Counted from the first letter of the stretch, positions 41,899-50,094 are shown. The stretch: 64,000 nt of DNA from a virus (IMGVR_UViG_3300041409_000066:89912-153911); one strand, 5' to 3'. Numbers and translations are program-made. Notes: a model not told the origin generated them from the letters alone.

Positions 41899-43353
41899 CT
41901 ATGCAGCCTGGGCGAGATCGACAGAACCCGTGTCCACGTTGATCGAGAAGGACACGACGATGTAGTTGAGCGGGAGCGCCGGGCGGTAGGCGAACTTGAC
42001 CTCGATGACGCTGGGGTCGCTGCTCAACTGGCGGGCCTTGAGGTCCACGTAGCCGAGCACGACGCCGCGCTGGACCGCGTTCTCCAAGATCCCGCTGACG
42101 GCAGCCTTGACGCGCTGCGGCGTCTCGAAGTCGATGGGCGACCCGATGAGCCCGGACTGGTCGAGGCCGTACTGGATGGCCGTGAACAGGGTGTCACGGG
42201 CGCGCACGACCGAGATCTCGCGGTTGGTCAGGCCACCCGCGTAGTCGGTCGTGAGGCCGTGCCGTACGACGAGGTTGCCGTTGCGGTCCACCTCGACCAT
42301 GCAGACGCCCTGGCTCGCCACGGCGTTCTTGTTGGCCTTGGTCTGCGTGGCCTGGATGCGGGCCGGGATCCCCGCGAAGCCGACGATGACCTCCTTGGTC
42401 AGCGGCTTCTGGACCGGGATCGCTGACAGGCGCCCAGCGAAGGCAGCGGCCAGGTAGTAGCCGTCCACCTCGATGGTCGTGTTGGAGTAGCCGCTGTAGA
42501 AGTTCAGCGAACTCGGGTACGCCAGGATGACGCGCTTCTGGTGGACCGCGTTGGCGATGGCCGTGAAGCCCGAGTCGCCGCCGTCGAAGTCCTTCGGGGT
42601 GCCGAGGATGCCGATGCGCGGCAGGCCGTCAGCAGCAGCCGCCACGCAGTGGTTGCGCAGGTCGGCGGCGATGCCCTCGATGGCGCTGACCGTCGTGACC
42701 GAGGCGTCGAGGATCGGGACGACGATGCCGACCCGGTAGTCCGTGTCCACCTTGGCGTACGCCGTCACCAACTGCTCGGCCAGCGTGCCGTCCGCAGCGT
42801 CGGTGGCGATGGTGATGAGGCGGGTGGCGCCGTTGGTGAACGCCTCCTGGGCCGCGAGCGACAGCGGGCTGACGATCTGGCTGCCGGTGAAGACCGAGGT
42901 GCTCACCAGCGGGTTGCCGTAGAGGTCCACTACCGAGTCGAACTCGGTGTGGAGCACCGGGTTGGAGTAGCCGACCGGCTTGTAGCGGTAGGCCACCGTC
43001 ACCGTGTCGCCGCTGGCGACCGCGCCGGGCGTGGTCGGCAACTTGATGCTGACGACAGCCCCGTCCGAGCCGGTGTTGTCGGTGGTCAGCACGTAGTCGG
43101 TGTTGACCGTCAGCGTGTTGCCGTTGGCGTCCTTGACGACCGGGGCGTTGCTGCCGCCAGACAGCACGCCGTGGTTGGTCAGCGCCTGGTTCGACGGGGA
43201 GATGACCACGTTCTGGGTGGCCGTCTTGTAGCCGAGCGCCGGTCCGACCAGGCAGACGACGGAAGGCTCGACCCCCGTGACCGTCAGCAGTGGCTGGGTG
43301 TTGTCCTGCACCAGCACGCTCGGCGGCACGTAGTTCGAGAAGTCGATGCTCAC
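41899..43353 (-). CDS. Contractile tail sheath protein
   Basis: 484 residues from GTG 43353, with AGGAGG 6 bases upstream; starting further upstream would add arginine-rich leader residues. VSIDFSNYVPPSVLVQDNTQ at the N-terminus, a central domain (VILAYPSSLNFYSGYSNTTI, YYLAAAFAGRLSAIPVQKPL) and the C-terminal LQR-like strand pattern (VIEVKFAYRPALPLNYIVVS) fit the tail-sheath family. The motif A copy at 43379 lies 25 bases before the start. Confidence 0.9.
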   Translation of the reverse strand: MSIDFSNYVPPSVLVQDNTQPLLTVTGVEPSVVCLVGPALGYKTATQNVVISPSNQALTNHGVLSGGSNAPVVKDANGNTLTVNTDYVLTTDNTGSDGAVVSIKLPTTPGAVASGDTVTVAYRYKPVGYSNPVLHTEFDSVVDLYGNPLVSTSVFTGSQIVSPLSLAAQEAFTNGATRLITIATDAADGTLAEQLVTAYAKVDTDYRVGIVVPILDASVTTVSAIEGIAADLRNHCVAAAADGLPRIGILGTPKDFDGGDSGFTAIANAVHQKRVILAYPSSLNFYSGYSNTTIEVDGYYLAAAFAGRLSAIPVQKPLTKEVIVGFAGIPARIQATQTKANKNAVASQGVCMVEVDRNGNLVVRHGLTTDYAGGLTNREISVVRARDTLFTAIQYGLDQSGLIGSPIDFETPQRVKAAVSGILENAVQRGVVLGYVDLKARQLSSDPSVIEVKFAYRPALPLNYIVVSFSINVDTGSVDLAQAA

Positions 43354-43378
43354 CCTGGTCCTCCTCAACGGTCGTGCT

Positions 43379-43415
43379 CTCACCCCTTCACAGGAGCGGG
43401 GCCGGGTTGGACAGG
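43379..43415 (-). promoter_or_regulatory. Motif A copy at the sheath gene
   Basis: CTCACCCCTTCACAGG, 16 bases, ACAGG (plus-strand view), 25 bases before the sheath GTG. Its distal end is only 19 bases from the rightward HNH gene's start, so this short region serves two divergent genes. The HNH gene separates it from 43760-44404, the gene that would be next upstream on the minus strand. Confidence 0.7.
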
Positions 43416-43434
43416 AGCCTGCGACGATGGCTCC

Positions 43435-43785
43435 GTGGTTCTGCTAAACGAGTGCTCGGCCCTCGGCTGCTACGGCGACGTGCTCGCCAAGGGGCTCTGT
43501 CCGATGCACTACTTCCGCCAGCGCCGCACCGGGACCACCCGGAGACTCACGCCCGAGCAGCGGTTCTGGCTCCGTGTCTCCAAGATCGGCCACGACGGCT
43601 GCTGGCTGTGGATCGGAGCCGTCCGGGAGGGCCACGGCTACTGGCGGGGCCGCAAGGCCCACCGGGTGGCCTACGAGTACCTCATGGGCTCACTCGGCGG
43701 CAGGACCACCGAGCACGCCTGTGGGCAGCCGCTGTGTGTCCGGCCAGCCCACCTGCGGCTCACTGCCAGGCGAACGTCCCCGTAG
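43435..43785 (+). CDS. HNH homing-type endonuclease
   Basis: 116 residues, the only convincing plus-strand gene. CSALGCYGDVLAKGLCPMHY is an N-terminal zinc site. LVSKIG-type residues then lead into CWLWIGAVREGHGYWRGRKA, HRVAYEYLMGSL and TEHACGQPLCVRPAHLRL, matching the HNH_3 type motif (HR...EHxC....CVxPxHL). GTG 43435 is the most likely start, but no close Shine-Dalgarno is seen. It converges on the 43760-44404 gene with a 26-bp tail-to-tail overlap. Such genes insert next to conserved structural genes; the target is unknown. Confidence 0.75.
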   Translation: MVLLNECSALGCYGDVLAKGLCPMHYFRQRRTGTTRRLTPEQRFWLRVSKIGHDGCWLWIGAVREGHGYWRGRKAHRVAYEYLMGSLGGRTTEHACGQPLCVRPAHLRLTARRTSP

Positions 43786-44404
43786 CGCCGGGATCGTCCG
43801 GGTGGTCGTCGGTGATGTCCGCGATGCGGTCGAAGACGCGGATCTCGCGCAGCGGCACGAGCGCCTGACCGGCGCCCTCGGAGACGAACTCCCCGATGAT
43901 GTCCAACTGGATCGACCGCTCGTACATCATCTCGTCGGTGCCCCAGGGCGTGCCGGGCGCCGCAGCGTTGCCGCGCACCGCGATGGTGTCGAAGTTGATG
44001 TTGCAGCCGATGAGGTCGTTGTTCTCGATGTAGGCCCGGAACTCGCCCACCTGATCGGTGGTGGAGTCGAAGGCGACCACGCGGATCAACTCGTCGTAGA
44101 GCCGGTCACGCTCCAACGACGACATCGCCACGACGGTGAGCGAGACGGTCCCGGCGAACTTCCAGCGGGTGTAGCGGCGCCGGGCTCCGTTCGGGCCGGG
44201 CTGGGTGAACTCGCGGTGGTGGACGCCAGCGATCTGCAACGGCGAGGTGTCGTCGTAGTCCACCCAGATGGCGGGCACCTCCTGCTCGGCCACCGGGTAC
44301 TCGATGGACGTGCGAATGCCCCGGAAGTCGGCCTCGGGGTAGTCCTGATCGAACTGCTCCTTGACGGCCTCCACGATGAGCGCCTTGAGCCGGGTGAGGT
44401 ACAT
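43760..44404 (-). CDS. Tail terminator/neck-type protein
   Basis: 214 residues. The start (MYLTRLKALIVEAVKEQFDQ) and IPAIWVDYDDTSP, with a later LTVVAMSSLERDRLYDELIR, resemble the compact alpha/beta tail-terminator (gpU/Neck-type) family in which a helix leads into strands. It lies just upstream of the sheath gene, the expected place. TGATG-type coupling with 44404-45108. Confidence 0.6.
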   Translation of the reverse strand: MYLTRLKALIVEAVKEQFDQDYPEADFRGIRTSIEYPVAEQEVPAIWVDYDDTSPLQIAGVHHREFTQPGPNGARRRYTRWKFAGTVSLTVVAMSSLERDRLYDELIRVVAFDSTTDQVGEFRAYIENNDLIGCNINFDTIAVRGNAAAPGTPWGTDEMMYERSIQLDIIGEFVSEGAGQALVPLREIRVFDRIADITDDHPDDPGATGTFAWQ

Positions 44405-45108
44405 CAGCGCACCTCGATGTTGGAGCGGGCGTCAGCCACGTAGATGCGGACGGGCAGGTAGCCGCCCTTCTGGGACGCGAGGCTCATGGCGTTGTTCAGG
44501 AACAGCCGGGGCTTGAGGCCGGGGTGGCGCCACTTCACGCCGATGTTGCCCTTGGCGATGCGCCCGCCCGTGCGACCCATCGTGGTCATCGAGCCAGCCG
44601 CCTCACGCACGCCGATCCGGCCAGGGGCGCCGGGGTAGGACGCGGGCCGCACCGTGGTGACCATCTGGCCGGTCGCCTTGTCCTTCGTCCGCTTGGTGAC
44701 GGTGGTGCCCTTGACGGCTGCCTTGCGGAAGATCAGCACCTGCGTCTTGCCCGAGAGGGTCTGGCGCGTCTTGGCCTTGGGGTTCTTCTGGCGCTCGACA
44801 CCCGTGGGGTCGTCAATCCACATCGGGATGACCTTGCCCTGCAAGTTGTTCATGGTGAACGGTCGGATGCCGTTCTCCTGAAACCACACGTAGGAGTCTT
44901 GGAACGCCACGCCGAAGAAGCCGTCGCCGTAGAGCGGCGTCATGCGCGAGGCAGCGCCGCCGGACATCTTCGGCATCAGCAACTTGGCCTGCTGGGTGGC
45001 GTACTCGGCCATCGCCTTGGCCTTGGCTCGACGCAGCCCTGGGATCGTCATGACCATCCGGTCGGGCCGGTCGCTCATGATGATCTCGGGGACTTCGGGG
45101 GCAGCCAC
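44404..45108 (-). CDS. Neck/tail-completion-type protein (HK97 gp10-like by position)
   Basis: 234 residues from GTG 45108, which has AGGAG 6 bases upstream. RRAKAKAMAEYATQQAKLLM with GDGFFGVAFQDSYVWFQENG resembles neck/tail completion proteins (HK97 gp10-like) with a central loop. KTRQTLSGKTQVLIFRKAAV is strongly basic. It is flanked by the connector-like 45111-45797 gene and the terminator-like 43760-44404 gene. Confidence 0.58.
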   Translation of the reverse strand: MAAPEVPEIIMSDRPDRMVMTIPGLRRAKAKAMAEYATQQAKLLMPKMSGGAASRMTPLYGDGFFGVAFQDSYVWFQENGIRPFTMNNLQGKVIPMWIDDPTGVERQKNPKAKTRQTLSGKTQVLIFRKAAVKGTTVTKRTKDKATGQMVTTVRPASYPGAPGRIGVREAAGSMTTMGRTGGRIAKGNIGVKWRHPGLKPRLFLNNAMSLASQKGGYLPVRIYVADARSNIEVR

Positions 45109-45110
45109 GG

Positions 45111-45797
45111 CTACTCCTGAAACGAGATCGGCGTGGCGGGCGGGATGAGGGCGCCACGGATGTCCTCGTACGTCGAGAAGTCCTTCGGGAAGAACGACTG
45201 GACGTTGAGGATGGCCGCGACCTCGGCAGGGGTCGGCGGGATCAGGAAGGCCACGCTCGTCTCGTTCTCCTGCTGGGCGCGGGCCGAGTTGTAGCCGATG
45301 GCATCCATGCCCTGGGTCGGCATCCCGAAGCCGGTGCGCAGGGTGATGCGCTCGGGCACGCGCAACTGCCAACGGGTGCCGTTGCCCCGGAAGGCGTAGT
45401 CGCCCGAGCGGATGCGGAAGTCGCTGGTCGTCTCGATCTGCACGTCGTCGGGCGACACGATGCCGCGCCGGTCCAACTTCTCGTCCTCGTCGGTGTCGGT
45501 GAAGATCGAGGGCCGCACGATGCGGGCGCGGTAGCCGCCCTCGAACGTCGTGCCGAAGCAGTCGGGGCACTTGTTCTTGGCGGGCTGCTGGTACGCCTCC
45601 GCGATGCGCCCGTACGACGTGTAGCAGGCCGTGCATCGCTGGACTCGGCCAGCCTCGAAGTCCTCCAAGTGCCACATGAGGACGAACATCGTCCACTCGC
45701 CTACGTGGTAGATGGCCTCGTTGTGACGGAGGTGCTCCTGCTGGACAGCCCACTCCTGGCGCTGCCGCAGGTAGTAAGGCTGGACCTCATGAGGCAT
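45111..45797 (-). CDS. Head-tail connector region protein with zinc site
   Basis: 228 residues. CTACYTSYGRIAEAYQQPAK then NKCPDCFGTTFEGGY gives a C-x2-C...C-x2-C ribbon near residues 55-80. The C-terminus (TPAEVAAILNVQSFFPKDFS) is helical. ATG 45797 lies within the end of the 36-residue 45787-45897 gene, an 11-base overlap. The family is not recognised; position between capsid accessory and neck genes suggests an adaptor or completion role. Confidence 0.62.
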   Translation of the reverse strand: MPHEVQPYYLRQRQEWAVQQEHLRHNEAIYHVGEWTMFVLMWHLEDFEAGRVQRCTACYTSYGRIAEAYQQPAKNKCPDCFGTTFEGGYRARIVRPSIFTDTDEDEKLDRRGIVSPDDVQIETTSDFRIRSGDYAFRGNGTRWQLRVPERITLRTGFGMPTQGMDAIGYNSARAQQENETSVAFLIPPTPAEVAAILNVQSFFPKDFSTYEDIRGALIPPATPISFQE

Positions 45798-45897
45798 GGC
45801 GCTTCTTGTTCTTCCGGGCGCAGGCTCGACGGCACTCGCGGTTCTGACAGACGTGCCGGGTCATCGCCGGACCCCACCACGCCCCACCCGAGGGCAT
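45787..45897 (-). CDS. 36-residue cysteine-containing basic mini-gene
   Basis: MPSGGAWWGPAMTRHVCQNR then ECRRACARKNKKRHAS. Three cysteines and seven Arg/Lys in the second half suggest a small metal-binding, nucleic-acid or packing-related peptide. It starts in a TGATG junction with 45897-46790 and overlaps the next gene by 11 bases, a close fit to the local gene packing. Confidence 0.55.
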   Translation of the reverse strand: MPSGGAWWGPAMTRHVCQNRECRRACARKNKKRHAS

Positions 45898-46790
45898 CAG
45901 TAGAACCTTGACCAGTAGCGAGGCCGAGCGGCCACCGAGCCAGCGAAGCGCGTCGGGCCGTAGCGACCGTAGACGCCGCCGCTGACGAGCACACGCGGCT
46001 TGCCGAGCCCCATGTTGCTGATCTTGAAGATGTCGAGTTGGCCCTTGAGGGTGGCGCGCTCGTCGTCCAGCACCGCCTGCCACCGCTGCATGTAGTCGCG
46101 GCGGTCGAGGCGGGTGACGTTGCCGCCCATGAACATCGGCTGCTCGACGTAGGAGCGCACGAGGTGCTTGAGCACCTCGACGTAGAGCGCCTGCTCCAAC
46201 AGCGGTCCCCACTGCTGCACCGGGAACTGGCCGGGCATGTCGATGCTGTAGGTCTGGAAGGGCTGGGCCGTGGTGTTGAGCAGGCCGACCGCGACCTTGA
46301 GCAGTTGGGCCACCCGGCCACGAGAGAAGTGGCTCTGGAAGTACGTCTGCAAGTTCGGCCCGCCGAGCGGCGAGTCGAACAGGTCCGCGAAGCGGAACCA
46401 CACGTCGTCCACGACGGTCTTCATCTCGGCGGGCAGGTTGTCGTACGCCGGGTTGCTCGCGCCGATCTGGATGAACGAGCGGTACTGCTCGGTCACCGCG
46501 TCGATGGCGTAGTCCCACAGCACCGTGTAGTCGCCGGGGTCCGAGGTGTCGTTCGAGTCGAGGGCCAACTCGTAGAGCCCCGTCGCCACGTGGGTCGCCG
46601 GGCGGGTGAAGATGTTGACCGGCGGCGTGTCCGGGATGACCGCCGAGTTGGACTCGATGGCGTCCTGCACCAGCGTGACCATGACGACGTTGCCGTCTAC
46701 GTCGGCGGGCACGCCCTGCTTGTGGACAGCCAGGCCCAGCACGTCTGCCGCGTACTGGCTGACGTACTGGCGCTCCCGGAAGTCCGTCAC
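45897..46790 (-). CDS. Head-tail connector-region protein
   Basis: 297 residues, GTG start at 46790. The N-terminal half (YELALDSNDTSDPGDYTVLW) reads as a small Ig-like beta domain; the C-terminal half (LLEQALYVEVLKHLVRSYVE, RDYMQRWQAVLDDERATLKG) is helical. It is unlike portal genes (too short, no clip/stem). Placed between capsid accessory and neck genes; an adaptor role is inferred. Confidence 0.6.
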   Translation of the reverse strand: MTDFRERQYVSQYAADVLGLAVHKQGVPADVDGNVVMVTLVQDAIESNSAVIPDTPPVNIFTRPATHVATGLYELALDSNDTSDPGDYTVLWDYAIDAVTEQYRSFIQIGASNPAYDNLPAEMKTVVDDVWFRFADLFDSPLGGPNLQTYFQSHFSRGRVAQLLKVAVGLLNTTAQPFQTYSIDMPGQFPVQQWGPLLEQALYVEVLKHLVRSYVEQPMFMGGNVTRLDRRDYMQRWQAVLDDERATLKGQLDIFKISNMGLGKPRVLVSGGVYGRYGPTRFAGSVAARPRYWSRFY

Positions 46791-46801
46791 GACCTCGTGG
46801 C

Positions 46802-47401
46802 CTAGATGACGCCGATGAGCATGATCGTCACGGCGGACGTGACGGGAGAGCCATTCTGGTCGAGGATGCGCACGCGCAGCGTCGTGGACGTGAAGTTGTG
46901 CGGCAGGATCGTCGCCGGGATGCCGCCACCGCCGGTCGGGCCGAGGCCGCTGGCCGTGACGACGCCGGGCGTGAAGCCGAAGCCGTGGGTCAGGTCGTGG
47001 AAGCCCGAGCCGTCCGGCGTGAAGGACGCGAAGCGACCGGACAGGCCGCTGGTGTTGCCCTGGGTGACCGTGCCGCCGGAGCCGCCGGACGCGGGCGGCG
47101 GGTTGCCGGGCGAGTAGAAGTACGCCGCCGGGTGACCCTGCAACGTCGCGGCGTCAGAGCCGCCGCCACCACCCGCGTGGGTGTGGTCAGCCGTGGCGAA
47201 GTAGGCAGCCGGGTGGCCCTGCAAGGTCGAGGCGTCACCGACAGTGCCGCCACCGCCTCCACCGCCGCCGCCAGCAGCCGCCTGCGCGGCCTCGTAGATC
47301 TTCTGGTCGATCAGGTCGTACGCAGTGGCGAAGTCAGCAGCCCGGAACGGGTCCGACCCCGCAGGCTTGATGATGCCGTAGTGCGCAGTGGGCGTACCCA
47401 T
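46802..47401 (-). CDS. Virion surface protein with Gly runs and a duplicated segment
   Basis: 199 residues. Two runs of consecutive glycines separate a repeated segment, STLQGHPAAYFATADHTHAG then ATLQGHPAAYFYSPGN. The N-terminus (HYGIIKPAGSDPFRAADFAT) is a small compact part and the C-terminus ends in strands (STTLRVRILDQNGSPVTSAV). Such layouts fit head fibres or decoration proteins. Strong Shine-Dalgarno GAGGAG, and a motif A copy 20 bases upstream. Confidence 0.65.
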   Translation of the reverse strand: MGTPTAHYGIIKPAGSDPFRAADFATAYDLIDQKIYEAAQAAAGGGGGGGGGTVGDASTLQGHPAAYFATADHTHAGGGGGSDAATLQGHPAAYFYSPGNPPPASGGSGGTVTQGNTSGLSGRFASFTPDGSGFHDLTHGFGFTPGVVTASGLGPTGGGGIPATILPHNFTSTTLRVRILDQNGSPVTSAVTIMLIGVI

Positions 47402-47421
47402 GTCGATCTCCTCCCGAGGCT

Positions 47422-47458
47422 CTCACCCCTTCACAGGAGCGAGGCGGGGTTCGACAGG
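47422..47458 (-). promoter_or_regulatory. Motif A copy
   Basis: CTCACCCCTTCACAGG, 16 bases, ACAGG (plus-strand view), 20 bases upstream of the 46802-47401 ATG. It lies directly after the 47471-47686 gene's stop. Confidence 0.7.
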
Positions 47459-47470
47459 AGGCCGACCGCT

Positions 47471-47686
47471 TTAGGCGGACAGCGGCTCGGGCACGGGCTC
47501 TCTGTACGCCTCGGTGAGGGCCGCTGCTGCCATCCGCTCGTACTTGGCGTGCTGGGACGGGTGGAGCGCCTCGAAGGCCACCACGTGGGGCTGTCCGGCG
47601 TGCTCGGCCATGTAGATGACGCAGGCCGTCCGGCACACGAGAGAGTCCGGTGCCGACTTGGAGATCTTGTCCTTGGTGAGCGCCAC
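47471..47686 (-). CDS. Small hypothetical protein
   Basis: 71 residues from GTG 47686, with GGGAGG 7 bases upstream; the ATG at 47704 would lie inside a motif A copy. Sequence is ordinary alpha-rich (VALTKDKISKSAPDSLVCRT, HAKYERMAAAALTEAYREPV). Alone between two motif A copies and after a strong terminator hairpin, so it appears to form its own transcription unit. Function unknown. Confidence 0.6.
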   Translation of the reverse strand: MALTKDKISKSAPDSLVCRTACVIYMAEHAGQPHVVAFEALHPSQHAKYERMAAAALTEAYREPVPEPLSA

Positions 47687-47699
47687 GGCGGCACCTCCC

Positions 47700-47736
47700 T
47701 TCACCCCTTCACAGGTGATGTGACCGCCACCACAGG
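47700..47736 (-). promoter_or_regulatory. Motif A copy directly after a terminator
   Basis: TTCACCCCTTCACAGG, 16 bases, ACAGG (plus-strand view). On the minus strand the hairpin of 47738-47793 ends 1 base before this element begins, giving a terminator-then-promoter junction. The 47471-47686 gene begins 13 bases downstream with its own GGGAGG. Confidence 0.72.
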
Positions 47737-47737
47737 A

Positions 47738-47793
47738 CGAAGGCCCGCCCCATCCTCACCCGGTAGCGCGGGTTAGGAAGGGACGGGCCTTCG
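47738..47793 (-). terminator. Strong GC hairpin
   Basis: CGAAGGCCCG (47738-47747) pairs perfectly with CGGGCCTTCG (47784-47793). Inside, ATCCTCACCCG pairs with CGGGTTAGGAA-like bases with one mismatch. A rho-independent style hairpin without a clear U-run. It separates the capsid accessory unit from the 47471 unit. Confidence 0.65.
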
Positions 47794-47841
47794 CCGTACG
47801 TGTGCGCCGTGACCCTGGCGCTGGGAGATGCAGACCACCCC

Positions 47842-47883
47842 CTACATCGGGAGCCTCCGAGACATGAGTTGCGAGTCGGTCAT
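47842..47883 (-). CDS. 13-residue leader-like mini-ORF
   Basis: ATG ACC GAC ... encodes MTDSQLMSRRLPM and a TAG. GGGAGGGAGC lies just before the ATG, a better ribosome site than that of many full-length genes here. It lies after the Fn3 protein and before a terminator hairpin. A leader peptide or readthrough control element is possible; it may equally be a remnant. Confidence 0.35.
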   Translation of the reverse strand: MTDSQLMSRRLPM

Positions 47884-47921
47884 GCTGCTCCCTCCCGTAG
47901 GTGCCTGATCTTCCAGAGGGG

Positions 47922-48773
47922 CTAGAGCCCCTCGTCGCGGGTCACGTCGGCCTGCAAGTTGCGCAGGCTCGGGATCGTGACGGGCGCCGACGCCGCAGAG
48001 CGCGGGCCGTTGCCGTTGGCGGTCCGGGCGTACACCGTGAAGGTGTAGGACTGGCCGGGGACCAGACCCTGCTCGAACTCCACCGAGGTCGCGTTCTTGC
48101 CGACCTGGGACGTGCCGGTCGTGTTGCTCTCCACGACGTAGCCGAGGACGCCAGCGGCCACCGCGTTGCCCGGAGGCGTCCACGCGACCGTGACGGCCAC
48201 GCGGTTGGGCACGAGGGTCGCCGTGACGCCGGTCGGCGCCGTGGGGCTGCCCGCAGCCGGGACCGTGGTGATGGGCGGCGAGCCGTAGCCACGGGTGTCC
48301 AGCGTGCCGGGCTGCGTGGCACCAGAGCCGTACTGGCCGGGCTCCACAGCAGCCGGGTTGGGCGTGGTGCCGCCGCCGACCTTCACGGCGTCAGGCGAGC
48401 CCGCGTTCACGCGCACGTCCGCACCCTGGTACGACGTGTCGCGGATGGTCGCCGCCGGGTTGTCGCTCGGGGCGCGGTACGCCGGGCTGGCCGTGCCGCC
48501 GATGCCGCCGCCACCCTGCGTGGTGTCCGGCGGCGTGGTGCGCGGGTCGCGGCTGTGGCTGTCGGTGTCGCCGGTCTGGCCGACGCCGCCGAGAGCACCG
48601 CCACGAGTCGTGTCGGGCTGGGTGGCCGGAGGGCCGGGGACGTTGACAGACGACGCCGCCTCGACACCACCCTGCGCTGCCTCGGTGTCCTTGTTGGACG
48701 CCGGGGGCTGGTTGCCGCCACCCGTGCCTCCCTGACCACCGGAGGTGGGGACGTTCGTTGCCGGACTGGTCAT
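47922..48773 (-). CDS. Virion protein with C-terminal Fn3 domain
   Basis: 283 residues. The first 190 are Gly/Pro/Thr/Ser-rich and disordered. Residues 193-283 are a clear fibronectin type III domain (PTGVTATLVPNRVAVTVAWT, YVVESNTTG, QSYTFTVYARTANGNGPRSA). Such domains commonly decorate phage capsids for weak carbohydrate binding. It is followed by a short palindrome at its stop (AGGGGCTAGAGCCCCT). Separated from 48852-49394 by a hairpin. Confidence 0.72.
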   Translation of the reverse strand: MTSPATNVPTSGGQGGTGGGNQPPASNKDTEAAQGGVEAASSVNVPGPPATQPDTTRGGALGGVGQTGDTDSHSRDPRTTPPDTTQGGGGIGGTASPAYRAPSDNPAATIRDTSYQGADVRVNAGSPDAVKVGGGTTPNPAAVEPGQYGSGATQPGTLDTRGYGSPPITTVPAAGSPTAPTGVTATLVPNRVAVTVAWTPPGNAVAAGVLGYVVESNTTGTSQVGKNATSVEFEQGLVPGQSYTFTVYARTANGNGPRSAASAPVTIPSLRNLQADVTRDEGL

Positions 48774-48804
48774 GGGAGGTGCCTCTCGGGTCGTGGTGGA
48801 CGGA

Positions 48805-48844
48805 GCCGTAGGGCCAGGCCGGGGTCAGCACCCAGCCCTACGGC
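48805..48844 (-). terminator. Strong hairpin between capsid accessory genes
   Basis: GCCGTAGGGC (48805-48814) pairs perfectly with GCCCTACGGC (48835-48844), leaving a 20-base loop. It is 7 bases past the stop of 48852-49394. No long U-run. It probably reduces readthrough from that gene into the Fn3 protein gene. Confidence 0.6.
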
Positions 48845-48851
48845 GCCGGAA

Positions 48852-49394
48852 CTACTTGTTGCCCGTCGCCTTGGCCGGGGTCGCCTTGGCGGGCGGGGTG
48901 CTGCCCTTGTCGCCGCTCTTGTCCGCCGCCGAGCCCTGGGTTGCCCCGGTCGTCTCGGCGGTGCCACCAGCCGGGCTGGCAGCGGCCTGCTGTGCGGCCA
49001 CATCGTTGGGCGTCAGGTCGCCCTTCTCCTTGGCCTCGTTGTCCTTCTCGGCTTCGGTGAGGGAGGGATCCTGCACCTTGACGCCAGCAGCGGCGTCAGC
49101 GGCTGCCTGCACGTTGTCCTTGGCCTCGTCGTTGGAGATGTGGTCGTCCGGGAGGACGACCGAGGCCGTGTCGGTGTTGTCCTTGTTGTTCGGGTCCAGC
49201 GCGTCGGCGGCGTACTGCAAGTCCTGCGCCTTCGCCGCGTCGAAGACCGGCGTGATGCCTTCGAGCCGCTCGTGCTCGCCACCTGCGGTCGCGGACGTGT
49301 CGAGGGTGCCGTACACGGCGGTCGGGTCCGGCACGTGGTCCGGGTTGTCCTCGGTGTACGGCGCTGCCTGCGTGTCCACGGTCTGCTCGCTCAT
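48852..49394 (-). CDS. Acidic disordered capsid-region protein
   Basis: 180 residues from ATG 49394, which has AAGGAG 8 bases upstream. Composition is Asp/Ala/Thr-rich with few hydrophobic residues (DALDPNNKDNTDTASVVLPD, AKDNVQAAADAAAGVKVQDP) and a Pro/Ala tail (TPPAKATPAKATGNK). It looks like a disordered or helical accessory rather than an enzyme. Position between the major capsid and Fn3 proteins suggests a decoration or assembly role. Confidence 0.6.
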   Translation of the reverse strand: MSEQTVDTQAAPYTEDNPDHVPDPTAVYGTLDTSATAGGEHERLEGITPVFDAAKAQDLQYAADALDPNNKDNTDTASVVLPDDHISNDEAKDNVQAAADAAAGVKVQDPSLTEAEKDNEAKEKGDLTPNDVAAQQAAASPAGGTAETTGATQGSAADKSGDKGSTPPAKATPAKATGNK

Positions 49395-49459
49395 CTGGTG
49401 CTCCTTCTCGGGATCGGGGTCGGGTCGTGCAGGGTAGGCGTACCCAGTTGGGCTGCGCC

Positions 49460-50011
49460 CTACTGCTGCTGGCTCTCCCGGTGGCCCATCGTCATGCGGG
49501 TCCAGATGCGGGTGCTCTTGCCGTTCACCATCGACTCCTCGGGGATGAACTGCGGCGCGAGGTCGCTGTGGTTGCTGCACAGCGGCGGCTTCTGGTCCTT
49601 CTGGATGTCCCGGACAGGAACGTCCACGCCGCACGAGCCCTGGCCCCTGGCGTTCGGGCCGACGCACGCGAGCGTCACGATGTCGTTGTTCGCTTGCTGG
49701 TCGATGGATGCCTCTGCCTCGGAAGCAGCGCGCTGACGACGAGCATCCCAAGCGGCGTTCTGCTTGGTGATCGCGTCGAGCACGTCGGGGTTGTCGTCAG
49801 CGTTCTCGATGACGAGGATGCCCCGCTGGACAGCGCGCAGGAAGGCGACGTTCTGGCGGTACTCGTCCGGCACGATCTGCACATCCGCGCCGTTCATGTC
49901 GCCAGCACCCTGCCACTCCACGAAGGACGTTCCCTTCGCGTCCAGCGACAGGATCGTTGGACCCTTCTCCGTGTTGCGCACCATCATCGGCGCCCGAGTC
50001 TCGACCGGCAT
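49460..50011 (-). CDS. Capsid-region protein, possible decoration/vertex protein
   Basis: 183 residues. MPVETRAPMMVRNTEKGPTI leads into beta segments (LSLDAKGTSFVEWQGAGDMN); the middle is helical (DAITKQNAAWDARRQRAASE), followed by one CxxxxxxxxxxC pair. The family is not recognised. It follows the major capsid gene, separated by a strong terminator, so it likely depends on readthrough. No motif A copy is seen upstream. Confidence 0.6.
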   Translation of the reverse strand: MPVETRAPMMVRNTEKGPTILSLDAKGTSFVEWQGAGDMNGADVQIVPDEYRQNVAFLRAVQRGILVIENADDNPDVLDAITKQNAAWDARRQRAASEAEASIDQQANNDIVTLACVGPNARGQGSCGVDVPVRDIQKDQKPPLCSNHSDLAPQFIPEESMVNGKSTRIWTRMTMGHRESQQQ

Positions 50012-50060
50012 GTTCTTGCTCCTTGTCTGGGGAACTGCGTTGGGGTTGTGGGTAGAACGA

Positions 50061-50094
50061 CCGGAGGCCCGACCCGAGTGGGCCGGGCCTCCGG
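50061..50094 (-). terminator. Terminator after the major capsid gene
   Basis: CCGGAGGCCCG (50061-50071) pairs perfectly with CGGGCCTCCGG (50084-50094): 11 base pairs, with CCC/GGG pairing in the loop. It lies 25 bases past the major capsid stop. Partial termination here would raise capsid protein relative to the genes beyond, because no motif A is seen in between. Confidence 0.7.

Noticed and set aside
42541-43434. Rightward frame running into the HNH gene
   Set aside because: The part before 43435 is antisense to the sheath gene and has no motif. Only the segment from GTG 43435 carries the zinc and HNH motifs.
49433-49466. Hairpin at the stop of the 49460-50011 gene
   Set aside because: Pairing (GTAGGCG against CGCCCTAC) is interrupted by a bulge and overlaps coding sequence; too weak to list as a terminator.
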